In this document: piece after piece, positions 18,927 through 26,916 of the stretch
Layout: every line of letters starts with the position of its first letter
Position numbering within the stretch: position 1 is the stretch's first letter
NCBI GenBank assembly: GCA_019351995.1
Contig: JABBOD010000006.1
Location: 1 to 64,000 of the forward strand
DNA length: 64,000 bases
Direction: 5' to 3'
Source: Acidobacteriota bacterium
Lineage (GTDB): Bacteria; Actinomycetota; Actinomycetes; Actinomycetales; Microbacteriaceae
Position numbers and translations under genes: made by a program
The notes under the pieces: generated by a model
Databases searched by the model: none
The model's input: the letters and a program-made list of their open reading frames with translations, nothing else
Told to the model about the DNA's origin: nothing

Positions 18927-21900
18927 GTGCCCCCGACCGTCCGCTTTGGCTCTGCCCTTGACGTGACCGGCATTCCCCGCCCCGATCGTTCGGAGGCTCT
19001 CCTCACCGCTCTGAGGACCCGCGTCGTGATCGCGGACGGGGCGATGGGCACCATGCTGCAAGACGTCAACCCGAGTCTCGAGGACTTCCAGCAGCACGAG
19101 GGCTGCAACGAGATCCTGAATGTGAGCCGCCCGGATCTCGTGGGTGCGATCCACGCCGAATATCTGGATGCCGGGATCGATGCCATCGAAACCAACACCT
19201 TCGGTGCGAACTGGTCGAATCTCTCCGACTACGGGATCGAGGACCGTATCGAGGAACTCGCCCGCGCGGGTGCGGAGATTGCGCGCGCGACCGCCGAGGC
19301 GTTCGAAGCGCGCGACGGACGGATGCGGTGGGTGCTCGGGTCGATGGGTCCCGGCACCAAACTCCCCAGCCTGGGGCACACGACATACGCCCACCTCAAA
19401 TCCACCTTCGCCGAACAGGCGCGTGGACTGATCCTGGGCGGAGCAGACGCGTTCCTGGTCGAGACCGCCCAGGACCTGCTGCAGGCGAAGTCGGCCGTCA
19501 ACGGCTGCAAACAGGCGATCGTGGAGACGGGAATCCGACTGCCGATCTTCGTCGAGGTCACCGTCGAGACGACCGGCACGATGCTCATGGGCAGTGAGAT
19601 CGGCGCGGCGCTGACCACCCTCGAACCGCTCGGCATCGACATGATCGGCCTCAACTGCGCGACCGGACCGGCCGAGATGAGCGAGCATCTGCGGCACCTC
19701 TCGAAGTTCGCGCACATTCCGGTCATGTGCATGCCGAACGCGGGCCTGCCGGTGCTCGGTGCGAACGGGGCGAGCTACCCGCTGACGCCGGATGAGCTGG
19801 CGACGGCCCACGAGCAGTTCGTCAAGGAATTCGGGCTCGGACTGGTGGGTGGATGCTGCGGCACCACCCCCGCGCACCTCAAGGCGGTCGTGGACCGCCT
19901 CGGCGGCACCCGCACGCTCACCCGCACGATCGAGGAGGACCCCGGCGTCGCGAGCCTGTATCAGCACGTCGGGTTCAACCAGGACTCGTCATATCTGGCA
20001 ATCGGCGAGCGCACCAACGCGAATGGCTCGCGGGCGTTCCGGGACGCGATGCTCGAGGGCAACTGGGATGAGTGCGTCGACATCGCGCGCAGCCAGGTGC
20101 GCGAGGGCGCCCACCTGCTCGACGTGTGCATCGACTACGTGGGGCGCGACGGCGTCGCCGACATCCGTGAAGCCGTGTCGCGCCTGGCGAGTGCATCGAC
20201 GCTTCCGCTGGTGGTCGACTCGACCGAGCCGGCGGTCCTGCAGGCCGGGATGGAATTGATCGGCGGCCGGCCGGTCGTGAACTCGGTGAACTTCGAAGAC
20301 GGCGACGGTCCGGAGTCGCGCTTCGGTCGGATCATGCCGCTTGTCAAGGAGCACGGCGCCGCCGTCATCGCGCTGACCATCGACGAGGAGGGGCAGGCCC
20401 GCACCGCGGAGAACAAGGTGCGGATCGCCTCACGCCTGGTGGACACCCTGGTCAACGACTGGGGAATGCGCGTCGACGACATCATCGTCGACGCCCTGAC
20501 GTTCCCGATCGCGACCGGCCAGGAGGAGACTCGGCGGGACGCGATTGAGACCATCGACGCGATCCGTCAGATCACCGCGAAGTATCCCGGCATCCACACC
20601 ACGCTCGGCGTCTCGAACGTCTCGTTCGGACTGAACCCGGCCGCCCGCTCGGTGCTCAACTCGGTCTTCCTCCACGAAGCGGTGGAGGCCGGCCTCGACT
20701 CGGCAATCGTGAACGCGGCCAAGATCGTTCCGCTCGCCACCGTGCCAGACGACCGCCGAAAGGTGGCGCTCGACCTCGTCTGGGACCGCCGCGAGTACGA
20801 CGCGGACGGCACCCTCAGCTACGACCCCCTCGCCGCCATGCTCGACCTGTTCGCCGGGGTCGATTCGGCAGCCCTCAAGGATGCCCGGGCGGCAGAGCTT
20901 GCCGCGCTGCCGGTGGGCGAGCGCCTCGAACGCCGCATCATCGATGGCGAGTCGAAGGGGCTGGAGGCCGATCTCGAGCTGGCAATGGCCGACGGGATGA
21001 GCGCGCTCGACATCGTGAACGTGCACCTGTTGGCGGGAATGCAGGTGGTGGGCGAGCGCTTCGGCAGCGGAGAGATGCAGCTGCCGTTCGTGCTTCAGTC
21101 CGCGGAGGTGATGAAGATGGCAGTTGCCATCCTCGAACCCCACATGGAGAAGACCGAGGCGGCAGGCAAGGGCACGATGGTGATCGGGACCGTGCGCGGC
21201 GACGTGCACGATATCGGCAAGAACCTGGTCGACATCATCCTGACGAACAACGGCTACGACGTCATCAACATCGGCATCAAGCAGCCGCTGAGCGAGTTCA
21301 TCCGTGCGGCCGAGGAGCACAATGCCGATGTCATCGGCATGAGTGGACTGCTGGTGAAGTCGACCGTCGTCATGAAGGAGAATCTGCTCGAGCTGCAGGC
21401 GCGAGGACTCGGGACACGATGGCCGGTGCTGCTGGGCGGTGCCGCCTTGACCCGGACCTTCGTCGAAGACGACCTCGCCTCCCTCTTCGACGGCCAGGTG
21501 CGCTACGCCCGTGACGCCTTTGAAGGACTCGCGCTGATGGAGCCACTCGTGGCGATCTCCCGAGGGGCCGACCCGGCATCCGTCGGGCTGCCTCCGCTGA
21601 AGAAGCGGATCCACGCACGGACGACCCTGGAGGTCACGGAACCAGATAACATGCCGACCCGCTCCGACGTCGTGGCTGACAACCCCGTCCCCGCCCCGCC
21701 GTTCTGGGGGACGCGCATTGTCAAGGGCATCGCGCTGGGTGACTACGCGGCATTCCTCGACGAGCGAGCGACGTTCATGGGCCAATGGGGCCTTAAGCCA
21801 GGTCGAGCCGATGATGGTGCGAGCTACGAGGATCTTGTTCAGACCGAGGGGCGTCCACGGCTCCGGTATTGGCTCGACCGCATCCTCGCCGAGGGCATGC

Positions 21901-22547
21901 TCGATGCCTCCGTCGCGTACGGCTACTTCCCGGTGTACGCGGAGGGCGACGACATGGTCGTTCTTCATCATGGCGAGGATCAGGACGGCGTGCTCGGCAC
22001 CCCGGGACTCCTCGCGCCGGACGGTGGCTCCGGGGGCCCGATCGGGCAGGAGCGACTGCGATTCTCGTTCCCCCGCCAGCGCCGCGACCGTCACCTCTGT
22101 CTTGCCGACTACGTGCGCGCGAGGGAATCCGGGCAGATCGATGTGGTCGGGGTGCAGCTCGTCACGGCGGGGTCCGCGGTCGACGCGTTCACGGCGAAGA
22201 TGTTCGCCGAGAACAGGTACCGCGACTATCTGGAACTCAACGGGCTCACGATGCAGCTGACCGAGGCGCTGGCCGAGTACTGGCACTCGCGCATTCGCGC
22301 CGAACTGGGCTTCGCCGCGGAAGATCCTGATGACATGGCCGGCATGTTCAAACTGCAGTACCGGGGTGCCCGCTTCTCGCTCGGCTACCCGGCGTGCCCC
22401 AACATGGAGGACCGCCGCAAGGTGGTCGAGCTCCTCAGGCCCGAGCGGATGGGCGTCGAACTGTCGGAGGAGCTGCAACTGCATCCGGAGCAGTCGACCG
22501 ACGCGTTCGTGTTCCATCACCCGGAGGCACGGTACTTCTCCGTCTGA
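18927..22547 (+). CDS. metH: Cobalamin-dependent methionine synthase
   Basis: Transfers a methyl group from methyltetrahydrofolate through cobalamin to homocysteine. The 1206 residues contain the homocysteine domain with zinc ligands C244, C310 and C311 (GGCCGTTP), the pterin domain (about 340-630), the cap and B12 domain with H761 in DVHDIGKN, and the activation domain near the C-terminus (GYPACPNMEDRR). The GTG start has TACGCT six bases upstream, suggesting a leaderless mRNA; no cobalamin riboswitch fits in the 85-base gap. Its last 113 bases lie antisense to the ECF S-component gene. Confidence 0.97.
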   Translation: MPPTVRFGSALDVTGIPRPDRSEALLTALRTRVVIADGAMGTMLQDVNPSLEDFQQHEGCNEILNVSRPDLVGAIHAEYLDAGIDAIETNTFGANWSNLSDYGIEDRIEELARAGAEIARATAEAFEARDGRMRWVLGSMGPGTKLPSLGHTTYAHLKSTFAEQARGLILGGADAFLVETAQDLLQAKSAVNGCKQAIVETGIRLPIFVEVTVETTGTMLMGSEIGAALTTLEPLGIDMIGLNCATGPAEMSEHLRHLSKFAHIPVMCMPNAGLPVLGANGASYPLTPDELATAHEQFVKEFGLGLVGGCCGTTPAHLKAVVDRLGGTRTLTRTIEEDPGVASLYQHVGFNQDSSYLAIGERTNANGSRAFRDAMLEGNWDECVDIARSQVREGAHLLDVCIDYVGRDGVADIREAVSRLASASTLPLVVDSTEPAVLQAGMELIGGRPVVNSVNFEDGDGPESRFGRIMPLVKEHGAAVIALTIDEEGQARTAENKVRIASRLVDTLVNDWGMRVDDIIVDALTFPIATGQEETRRDAIETIDAIRQITAKYPGIHTTLGVSNVSFGLNPAARSVLNSVFLHEAVEAGLDSAIVNAAKIVPLATVPDDRRKVALDLVWDRREYDADGTLSYDPLAAMLDLFAGVDSAALKDARAAELAALPVGERLERRIIDGESKGLEADLELAMADGMSALDIVNVHLLAGMQVVGERFGSGEMQLPFVLQSAEVMKMAVAILEPHMEKTEAAGKGTMVIGTVRGDVHDIGKNLVDIILTNNGYDVINIGIKQPLSEFIRAAEEHNADVIGMSGLLVKSTVVMKENLLELQARGLGTRWPVLLGGAALTRTFVEDDLASLFDGQVRYARDAFEGLALMEPLVAISRGADPASVGLPPLKKRIHARTTLEVTEPDNMPTRSDVVADNPVPAPPFWGTRIVKGIALGDYAAFLDERATFMGQWGLKPGRADDGASYEDLVQTEGRPRLRYWLDRILAEGMLDASVAYGYFPVYAEGDDMVVLHHGEDQDGVLGTPGLLAPDGGSGGPIGQERLRFSFPRQRRDRHLCLADYVRARESGQIDVVGVQLVTAGSAVDAFTAKMFAENRYRDYLELNGLTMQLTEALAEYWHSRIRAELGFAAEDPDDMAGMFKLQYRGARFSLGYPACPNMEDRRKVVELLRPERMGVELSEELQLHPEQSTDAFVFHHPEARYFSV

Positions 22548-23343
22548 CTCGCGCTCGATCCGCCGAGGGGCGCCCGAGCGTTGCGCGGCGGAGCGCTGCC
22601 AGGGCGGCCGGTCCGACCAGCAGAATCCCGATGGCGGAGGTTGCGGCGCGCACGGTATCCCAGGTGAGCGTCGAGGTGACGAACGAGTACAGGCCGAACG
22701 ACGCGAGATTCTGAGTGAGCGGCGCGCCGGGCAGATAGGAGATCCCGGTGCCCGAACCGACGGCGAAGGGCCAGAACCAGAGATTCATGATGAGGCCGAA
22801 ACCGTAGGAGGCGATGATCCCGTAGCCGACGAGCATCAGGATCTCGAGGCGCGCAGAAGACCGGGGGGACCCGAGGCGGATGCGCGGCAGCAGGCCCGCG
22901 CCGGCGGCGACCCACCCGCAGGCGAAGGCCTGGAACGGCGTCCACGGACCCAGGCCGCCCGACAAGACCGACGACATGGCGATGGTCAGCATGCCGAGCA
23001 TGAGGCCGAAATGCGGCCCGTACGCGCGCCCCGCGAGAATCAGAACGATGAAGACGACCTCCACCCCACCGACCCCCGCACCCGCGATACGCACCGCGGA
23101 GCCGATCGCGGTCAGCATGCCGAGGAGCGCCACGGTGTGAGCCGAGTACATCTCGCGGTCGAGGACCAGCGCCACGGCAACCACGAGAGCGGGCACGAGG
23201 GCAAGCGCCACGATGGGTACCGCGGCTTGCGCGTCTCGGGGGACGGCGGCCGCGACGAGCGGCCAGGCGAAGCCCGCCACCGCGACGAGACTCGCGGCGC
23301 CGAGCACCCACGAGGTCCACCGGAGGCCGCGCGCGCGCATCAT
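22435..23343 (-). CDS. ECF transporter S component, candidate cobalamin or precursor uptake
   Basis: Integral membrane substrate-binding subunit of an energy-coupling factor transporter. Residues 1-255 contain about seven hydrophobic segments, starting MMRARGLRWTSWVLGAA and including VEVVFIVLILAGRAYGPHFG. The last 50 or so residues are Arg/Pro-rich, not membrane-like, and are encoded antisense to the metH 3' end. A strong GGAGGTG lies inside the end of the preceding gene, and the ATG overlaps its stop. Substrate specificity is inferred from metF, metH and a DUF4430-like lipoprotein alongside; cobalamin is the best candidate, but cobalt or another methionine-related compound is possible. Confidence 0.8.
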   Translation of the reverse strand: MMRARGLRWTSWVLGAASLVAVAGFAWPLVAAAVPRDAQAAVPIVALALVPALVVAVALVLDREMYSAHTVALLGMLTAIGSAVRIAGAGVGGVEVVFIVLILAGRAYGPHFGLMLGMLTIAMSSVLSGGLGPWTPFQAFACGWVAAGAGLLPRIRLGSPRSSARLEILMLVGYGIIASYGFGLIMNLWFWPFAVGSGTGISYLPGAPLTQNLASFGLYSFVTSTLTWDTVRAATSAIGILLVGPAALAALRRATLGRPSADRARVRRRSTVPPGDGTRTRRSTAPDAVAAPPTVRRPSARA

Positions 23344-25322
23344 GCGGTCACCTCCGACGTTGCGGGGAGCAGGCGACCCGCCGCCATCGCGATGGTCCGG
23401 GTCGCGTACTCCGCCGCGAAGTCGCGGTCGTGGGTTGCCACCATGACTGCGGCACCCCGCGCAGCGGCATGAGTCAGCGCCCGTCCGACGAGAGCACGGG
23501 CGGTCACGTCGAGCCCGCGCGTTGGTTCGTCGACCAGGAGCACGCTCGGATGCGCCGACAGTTGGATGGCGATGACCAGGCAGAGGCGCTCACCCGCTGA
23601 CAGCTCACGCGGGTGTCGGCCGAGGAGATCCTGGGTGTCACCGCACTCCTGGCGCCCCAGGAACTGCAGAAACGCGTCGGCGGTGCCGGACGACGCTGCT
23701 CGATGGTCCGCTCGACGATCAGCTTGACGATCCGCTCGACGGCATTCCGCGGCGACCGTCGTCGCGAACAACAGGTCGTCGAACGCCTCCGGCACGAGGG
23801 CGACCGCACGACGGCGCGCTACGCGGCGGAGTGTGCCGACGTCACGACCGCGCACGACGACCGTCCCGCGCGTCGCCGGGAGTGCCATCGCCTGCAGAAG
23901 GCTGCTCTTGCCCGCACCGTTCGGTCCGGCCAGCGCCACGATCTCGCCCGCGGCGAGGGTGAAACTCACCTCGTCGACAGCGAGCCGGCCCGCGTGAGTC
24001 ACCGAGAGTCCACGAATGCTCGCAACCGGGTCGTCGCCGCCGTTGCCCGACGCCGGCCGCGCACGGCGGTCGCGCGCAGCAGCCCAGCGCCCGACCGCCG
24101 AATCCGCGACGGACCCCGGGAGCAGTTCGGCGCGCCCATCCGCCAGGTGCAATTGCGCGTCCACGACCGCGCCCCACTCTCCCAGCGCGTGCTCCGCGAC
24201 CACGACGCACACCCCGGCATCGTGGGCGAGTCGGTCGAGAACACCGACGACGCGCGCCCGTGCCGCGGTATCGAGGTCCGCAAGCGGCTCGTCGACGATC
24301 AGGAGCACCGGATGCGAGACAAGTGCGGCGCCGATGGCGACCAGGCACGCCTCTCCGGCCGACAACGCGGCGATCTCGCGATCCAGCAGATGCTCCATCC
24401 GCAGATGGCTCGCGATCTCGGCCACTCGCACGTCGACGATCGCGTGCGCGACGCCCCGGATGGTCAGCGCGAACCCCAGCTCCTCCGCCACCGTGGGTGC
24501 GACGAACGACAACCGCACCCACTGACTGACGACCCCCACGAACGCGGCGGTCTCACGGGGTGGCGCGGTGGTTCGGTCGACGCCGCCGATACTGATCTTC
24601 CCGTCCTGCTCCCCTCCCCGAAGATGCTGGAACAGGCCGCTCATCGCGTCGAGCATGCTCGATTTGCCGGAGCCCGTTCGGCCCGTCACGAGGGTGAGTG
24701 TCCCCGGTTCGAGGAGAAAGCTGACTCTCTCGAGCAGCCACCTCCCGTCGAAGCCGATGGCCGCATCCGAGATGGCGACGGGGCGTTCGCAGTCGGGGTC
24801 ATGGCGGCGCACGGCGGCGAATCCGCGGACCTCCATCGAGGCCCCGAGCGCGATGGCCCGTTCAACGGTCTGCTCGAGTACGGGGACGAGGAGCGATGCG
24901 AGGGAACGCTCGCCGCGCAGTTCGCGTGCGCGCTGCACGCGCACAACCGACTCGCGGAGCGCGGGAAACGTCGACCAGGCGACGAGCAGGGCTCGCGCGA
25001 CGGTTCTGACCGGTCCACGGATGGATCCACGCGTGAGCAGGGCGCGCACATCGATCACGACCCCGATCAGGCCGACAAGCAGGATGGCGGTCGCGAAAGG
25101 CAGCGCGCCGAACACCGCATTCGCGATCCCACCGCTCGTGATCGGGCCGAACAGTTGGATACCCACAAACGGTCCGGGAAGGGCAACCCGCGGCAGGTTG
25201 ACCAGCAGAAGCCCGTCACCGGACCCGCCGCCGAAGATCATCCGGTACACAACCCGAAGTGCCACGAAACCGACGGCGACGAGCGCGGTGGTCCGCAGCG
25301 TCACGAGTCGGCTCCGCGGCAT
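23340..25322 (-). CDS. Fused ECF transporter energising protein: T component plus two ABC ATPases
   Basis: A 660-residue fusion. Residues 1-180 are an EcfT-type membrane domain with the two coupling-helix motifs, RARELRG (131-137) and ASMEVRGFA (161-169). ATPase 1 has Walker A GRTGSGKS (214-221), Q267, LSAGE (320-324), Walker B with E345 and H378. ATPase 2 has GPNGAGKS (466-473), LSAGE (574-578), E599 and H631, but E512 stands where the Q-loop glutamine is expected. A low-complexity RADRQADRRADHRA stretch (529-542) sits before its signature. The ATG at 25320-25322 overlaps the lipoprotein stop by one base; the frame is open further upstream but that is antisense shadow. Confidence 0.86.
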   Translation of the reverse strand: MPRSRLVTLRTTALVAVGFVALRVVYRMIFGGGSGDGLLLVNLPRVALPGPFVGIQLFGPITSGGIANAVFGALPFATAILLVGLIGVVIDVRALLTRGSIRGPVRTVARALLVAWSTFPALRESVVRVQRARELRGERSLASLLVPVLEQTVERAIALGASMEVRGFAAVRRHDPDCERPVAISDAAIGFDGRWLLERVSFLLEPGTLTLVTGRTGSGKSSMLDAMSGLFQHLRGGEQDGKISIGGVDRTTAPPRETAAFVGVVSQWVRLSFVAPTVAEELGFALTIRGVAHAIVDVRVAEIASHLRMEHLLDREIAALSAGEACLVAIGAALVSHPVLLIVDEPLADLDTAARARVVGVLDRLAHDAGVCVVVAEHALGEWGAVVDAQLHLADGRAELLPGSVADSAVGRWAAARDRRARPASGNGGDDPVASIRGLSVTHAGRLAVDEVSFTLAAGEIVALAGPNGAGKSSLLQAMALPATRGTVVVRGRDVGTLRRVARRRAVALVPEAFDDLLFATTVAAECRRADRQADRRADHRAASSGTADAFLQFLGRQECGDTQDLLGRHPRELSAGERLCLVIAIQLSAHPSVLLVDEPTRGLDVTARALVGRALTHAAARGAAVMVATHDRDFAAEYATRTIAMAAGRLLPATSEVTA

Positions 25323-25816
25323 CAGGCGTGCGGTGAGGTGGTGTCGGAGCCCTGCGTGTAGACGAGCCCGAGCGATTCGCCGGCCGTGAGCTTCTGCGTC
25401 GAGACGCCCTCCTGCGCGTAGGCCCATGCACCGTTCGCGGAGGTCTTGACCCAGAGTGCCCAGTAGGCGGCGGACGGCAGTTTCGCACACGACTCCATGG
25501 CCGGGGACGGCAGGTTATCGACCCGGCAGACCACCTGATTCCCGTAGTCGGCGGTGCCAACGGTGGTGATCCCTGCGGCCTTCAGTACGTCCGAGGCCAC
25601 GCCCGCCGGCCCACACGCGTCGAGTGTCTTGTGGCCCAGCGATCCGAAGTTCACGATGACGGAGACCTGCGAGCAGGGGCCGGCATGCGCCGCCGACGGC
25701 GTCGGCGTGGATCCGGTCGTCGGGGTGCCGGCGCAGCCCGCCACGGCACCGACCATCAGCAGGGTCGCGGCGGCGACGGCGAGACTCGCAGGCGGGACGG
25801 GGCGTCGAAAGGTCAT
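25322..25816 (-). CDS. DUF4430-like lipoprotein of the ECF operon
   Basis: A 164-residue exported lipoprotein: signal peptide with lipobox AVAGC and acylated C28, a Thr/Pro linker, then a small domain with four cysteines (C48, C68, C97, C109) and the aromatic pattern YWALWVKTSANGAWAYAQEG followed by TAGESLGLVY. That pattern resembles DUF4430, a domain related to the C-terminal part of transcobalamin. It could help capture the ligand for the transporter; this is inference. It overlaps metF by four bases and the fused ECF gene by one. Confidence 0.72.
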   Translation of the reverse strand: MTFRRPVPPASLAVAAATLLMVGAVAGCAGTPTTGSTPTPSAAHAGPCSQVSVIVNFGSLGHKTLDACGPAGVASDVLKAAGITTVGTADYGNQVVCRVDNLPSPAMESCAKLPSAAYWALWVKTSANGAWAYAQEGVSTQKLTAGESLGLVYTQGSDTTSPHA

Positions 25817-26790
25817 GCGGAGATCTCCAGGGGGGCGAGGAGGCCCACCTCGCGAAGAACGGCGAGAGGAGCATCGGATCGATTGAAGGTGTACAGATGG
25901 ATGCCGGGAGCCCCACCGGCAAGGATCTCGCGTGCCAGCTGCGCCGCGTGCGCCACGCCAACAGCAGCTTGATCATCGGACGCGCGAAGGTCCCGCAGCA
26001 GTCGCTGTGGCATGGCCTCCCCCGTGAGCTCCAGGATGCGATGTAAGCGCTTTTCGCTGAGCACCGGCATGATGCCCGGCAGGATCGGCATCGTGACACC
26101 GGCCGAGCGTGCCGCATCAACGAAGTCGAGGTAGACATCCGGCTCGAAAAACAGCTGCGTGATCGCCAGGTTGGCGCCGGCGGCCTCCTTCGCCACCAGG
26201 GTGTCGAGATCCTGGGAACGGGACCTCGAGCGCGGGTGTCCGTTCGGGAACGCCGCAACCGCGATCGTGACCTTCCGCCCTGATCGGAGCCTCGTCCCGC
26301 CGGGGAAGCCCGGCATCGGGTGCGTCACGAACGGCTCACGTTCGGCCTGCACACCATGGATCAGCTGCACGAGTTCGCTTGCACTGCCGAAGTCGCCCAG
26401 AACGAGGTCGGCCTCGGAGACGCCGTCCGGCGGATCACCGCGCAAGGCGAGGAACCGCGTCACCCCGGCGTCCAGGAACTCGCGGACCAACTGCGACGCC
26501 TCGGCGAAGGACGATCCGACCGCCGTGAAGTGCGCCATCGGCGCGACCGTGGTGTTCTGCACCAGATGACGCAGAAGGCCCAGCGAGACGCCGCGCGTCG
26601 AGCCGTTGGCACCGTAGGTCACCGAGATGAACTCCGGGCCAGAGGCGACCAACTCGGCCAGAGCGACCTCGAGCGCTTCCTCCGCCGCCGCCGAGCGCGG
26701 CGGGTACAGCTCGAAGGAGAAGCTCGGGCCCGACGGGGACGCGAGCGCGTCAGAATCGACGGGGGCGTCCCCGATCTCGTGTCCTGCCAT
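25813..26790 (-). CDS. metF: 5,10-Methylenetetrahydrofolate reductase
   Basis: FAD enzyme producing the methyltetrahydrofolate consumed by MetH. The (beta/alpha)8 fold shows the catalytic Glu in FSFELYPPR, the FAD-binding FLALRGDPP motif and ITQLFFEPDVYLDF. The ATG at 26788-26790 gives 325 residues and is preferred over an in-frame ATG 30 bases upstream because family members start close to the FSFELYPP block. It leads the operon metF-lipoprotein-ECF, so methyl donor supply and the presumed cofactor uptake are cotranscribed. Confidence 0.94.
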   Translation of the reverse strand: MAGHEIGDAPVDSDALASPSGPSFSFELYPPRSAAAEEALEVALAELVASGPEFISVTYGANGSTRGVSLGLLRHLVQNTTVAPMAHFTAVGSSFAEASQLVREFLDAGVTRFLALRGDPPDGVSEADLVLGDFGSASELVQLIHGVQAEREPFVTHPMPGFPGGTRLRSGRKVTIAVAAFPNGHPRSRSRSQDLDTLVAKEAAGANLAITQLFFEPDVYLDFVDAARSAGVTMPILPGIMPVLSEKRLHRILELTGEAMPQRLLRDLRASDDQAAVGVAHAAQLAREILAGGAPGIHLYTFNRSDAPLAVLREVGLLAPLEISA

Positions 26791-26837
26791 CAGCCCTCCA
26801 CCGGCTGCGCACGTGCGCATCTCGTGGGGCGGGTGCC

Positions 26838-26881
26838 GGGCTCGGCTGTCGCTCCGCGCCGCATGTCACAGCGCTCAGCCC
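26838..26881 (-). promoter_or_regulatory. Hairpin between hflX and metF
   Basis: On the minus strand GGGCT and GCTGT pair with ACAGC and AGCCC around small internal loops and a 16-base apical loop. It could terminate hflX transcription or act as a metF leader element. I could not match it to a known riboswitch. Confidence 0.4.
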
Positions 26882-26916
26882 AGAGTACCCAACCCGCGCC
26901 GTGATGTTGCGCCGGC

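Noticed and set aside
25323-25490. N-terminal extension of the fused ECF protein by 56 residues
   Set aside because: It overlaps the lipoprotein gene in another frame, is basic and not membrane-like, and the ATG at 25322 is coupled to the lipoprotein stop.
26791-26916. Known SAM or cobalamin riboswitch before metF
   Set aside because: The hairpin found does not match the conserved core of any riboswitch I know, and the region is too short for a cobalamin riboswitch.
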